The position numbers and the translations under genes were made by a program. Source: Parvicella sp041583015 (GTDB lineage: Bacteria > Bacteroidota > Bacteroidia > Flavobacteriales_D > Parvicellaceae). Taken from it: a DNA stretch of 64,000 nt. Of this stretch, positions 62,514 to 64,000 are shown piece after piece. The DNA is taken from positions 1 through 64,000 of the forward strand of contig JBFHGR010000002.1 in NCBI GenBank assembly GCA_041583015.1. Direction: 5' to 3'. Below the pieces are notes generated by a model. It was not told the DNA's origin and did not search any database. It saw nothing but the letters and a program-made list of their open reading frames with translations. Positions within the stretch are counted from its first letter, which is position 1. The number at the start of each line of letters is the position of its first letter.

Positions 62514-63563
62514 TCAAGGATACATTGGTTCAATAGTATCTTTAACATACTTTCTAAGAATTTTCTCTTGTCTAGAATCCAATTTCAACCCTTTATCTCT
62601 TCCTCCAAATACAGAAAACTGGATATATCTATTAGGATGCTCCTTAATGTTTTCAACTAATCTAGTGGCCTCTTCAACCATTTCATTCATGTTGTTATAC
62701 AATAATGAATCTTGCATCAACTTTGTCAAAGTTCCATCTCCATTTTGTATCTCATCCAAAATTAAGTTTACATTATCCAATGCTCCGTTAGCCTTATTCA
62801 CTATTCCATTGATATCTAACTTTGATAAAGAGTCAGATAAATTAGAAAAGTTGGCCAAAATAGTAGTGATTTGCTCGTTACTTTCTTTAATATTTCCTGT
62901 TATTGAGTTCACATTTGCAATCATAGAGGTAATCTGATGCTTGTTTTGATTTAATACATGCGTCAAGGAATCTATATTTTTAGTTATACTTTCAAAATTC
63001 GTCATAGACTTGTTCAACTTAGCAAAAGTCTCATTTACTTGCCCCGTATTTTCACCAAAAACATTCTCTATTGTAGCAATCGCACCATCGGCTGTTTCAA
63101 GTAAGATGTTTACTTTTCCCATCAACGGATCAATTTTATTTTCTAAAGTTTTCTGTAAATCTTCGGCTACAGCACTTATCAAGGTATCTTGATTATCATG
63201 AAAAGTAGATGTAGGTACTTCTGGATAGATTATATTAATACTAACAGTCCCCAATAAATCTCCTTTCATTTCCGCCTTTGAAGTCAAAGGTATTTTGACT
63301 TCTTTATTTGTAATTTCAAACTTAATCACTGTAGAGTGAACATCTTTAGGATTCAGAGATACTTGAGTTACTTTTCCTATAATCACACCATTTAATTTTA
63401 CAGCGTTCCCTTCAGCGATACCATCTGCACTTTCGTATACAGCATAGTACTCTGTTTTTTCACCAAATAAAGTCTGTCCTTTCAGAAAAAAGAATCCTAA
63501 AATCAGTGCTGTTATCGCCATTGCGGCAAATATCCCTACGATAAACTCTTTTCTTATTTTCAT
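62514..63563 (-). CDS. MlaD/MCE family lipid-transport protein
   Basis: This 349-residue protein has an N-terminal membrane helix (about 7-29) and one MCE domain at about 38-120 (EYYAVYESADGIAEGNAVKL, IGKVTQVSLNP, DLLGTVSINII). A long helical tail (about 130-330) repeats heptad-like NxxITxxI units. MCE proteins form hexameric rings that carry lipids between inner and outer membranes. The Bacteroidota single-gene form here begins 1 base after the amidase/SPOR gene. The MlaE permease is not in the window. Confidence 0.9.
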   Translation of the reverse strand: MKIRKEFIVGIFAAMAITALILGFFFLKGQTLFGEKTEYYAVYESADGIAEGNAVKLNGVIIGKVTQVSLNPKDVHSTVIKFEITNKEVKIPLTSKAEMKGDLLGTVSINIIYPEVPTSTFHDNQDTLISAVAEDLQKTLENKIDPLMGKVNILLETADGAIATIENVFGENTGQVNETFAKLNKSMTNFESITKNIDSLTHVLNQNKHQITSMIANVNSITGNIKESNEQITTILANFSNLSDSLSKLDINGIVNKANGALDNVNLILDEIQNGDGTLTKLMQDSLLYNNMNEMVEEATRLVENIKEHPNRYIQFSVFGGRDKGLKLDSRQEKILRKYVKDTIEPMYP

Positions 63564-63564
63564 A

Positions 63565-64000
63565 TCATTTTTTCAATTTACTTTTATCAGCAGCATACTT
63601 CACATCCACTTTTTTACCATTTTCGTATGCCACCATAAATGCAGTATCATATCCTTTTTCTCGAACTTCTGTTTGTCGTTCTTTAGCATCATCATATGAT
63701 GTATAATTTCCAACAAAATATTTATACCATTTACCAGAAGGTATCATTTCTACGTCAACCATCCCTTTAAAGTTCTCTGGTTTTGTAGGTAAATTTAATG
63801 TAGAAGTAGCAATTTGAACCTTAAACACAATACCTTCATTGATTTTAACATCTTCTTTAGGCTCTTCCTTCTTAATTGGTTTTTCTTGTTTGACAGGCGT
63901 TTCAAATGGATCTTCTCCTACATTACCTGAAATACCATCAACCTTATCCGTATGAGTTTTATAAGACTTAAAAGAATCAAACAATTCCTTAGCTAATTTT
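63565..64000 (-). CDS. Partial amidase-type protein with C-terminal SPOR domain
   Basis: The frame stays open to the window end, so the 5' part is missing. The visible 145 residues begin KLAKELFDSFKSYKTH, which fits the end of an N-acetylmuramoyl-L-alanine amidase domain. A linker with Lys/Glu-rich repeats (QEKPIKKEEPKEDVK) follows, then a SPOR-type peptidoglycan-binding domain (VFKVQIATSTLNL, YFVGNYTSYDDAKERQTEVR, AFMVAYENGKKVD). The amidase call is inferred from the tail, the SPOR domain and the MlaD neighbour. The start is outside the window. Confidence 0.7.
   Translation of the reverse strand, partial: KLAKELFDSFKSYKTHTDKVDGISGNVGEDPFETPVKQEKPIKKEEPKEDVKINEGIVFKVQIATSTLNLPTKPENFKGMVDVEMIPSGKWYKYFVGNYTSYDDAKERQTEVREKGYDTAFMVAYENGKKVDVKYAADKSKLKK

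Overview
The window is about 64 kb of AT-rich chromosome from a member of the Bacteroidota, most likely the order Flavobacteriales. The evidence for this is a type IX secretion (T9SS) C-terminal sorting domain, a PorP/SprF-family outer-membrane protein, a GldK-like protein, many short lipoproteins, and repeated promoter boxes of the Bacteroidota form TAnnTTTG. I see no insertion sequences, prophage, CRISPR array or rRNA. The only tRNA is tRNA-Lys(TTT). Genes are tightly packed on both strands, several convergent pairs overlap at their stop codons, and no gene-free stretch exceeds 300 bases once the tRNA at 17080-17152 is counted.

Layout. 1-6.6 kb: cell-surface genes (TPR protein, spondin-domain T9SS cargo, a PorE-like TPR/propeller/OmpA protein with an added DUF1573 domain, a DUF5723 barrel, PorP/SprF). 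6.7-14.5 kb: TetR regulator, accA, DUF1573 lipoprotein, ECF sigma factor with its membrane partner, Smr protein and a carboxy-terminal protease with a duplicated N-terminal module. 14.8-26 kb: rpsP with a structured leader, a GlcD-type FAD oxidoreductase, tRNA-Lys, a SRPBCC protein, a peroxiredoxin-like protein, an ABC-F protein, three glycosyltransferases around bioB, and def with a TPR lipoprotein. 26-32 kb: a lipoprotein/methyltransferase pair, then a probable six-gene run (barrel protein, 46-residue membrane protein, YbaB, a 25-residue-repeat protein, a LytTR regulator, RluA-like synthase) and a YdeI-CDGSH fusion. 32.4-35.1 kb: PspA, a YbjN-like protein and a GIDE-domain membrane protein, followed by two small envelope genes. 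35-46 kb: gcvT-comB, MtfA-like peptidase plus methyltransferase, a 1588-residue tandem UvrA-like ATPase, a glycosyltransferase and a serine hydrolase. 46-53 kb: the most unusual locus, a three-gene operon of exported proteins (GldK/SUMF1-like protein with WG repeats, predicted outer-membrane barrel, WD40-like plus caspase protein with an intact His/Cys dyad). 53-64 kb: thioesterase, TPR lipoprotein, HTTM/VKGC-like membrane protein, secreted collar-domain and leucine-rich-repeat proteins, then an Fe-S protein pair, a MlaD/MCE protein and the end of an amidase/SPOR gene.

Two loci look like candidate systems. One is the operon at 46.1-52.8 kb, whose products all carry export signals and which pairs a T9SS GldK-like fold with a caspase protease. 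The other is the PspA-centred membrane-stress operon at 32.4-34.4 kb. All functions are inferred from reading the sequence. No database search was run, and domain boundaries are approximate.
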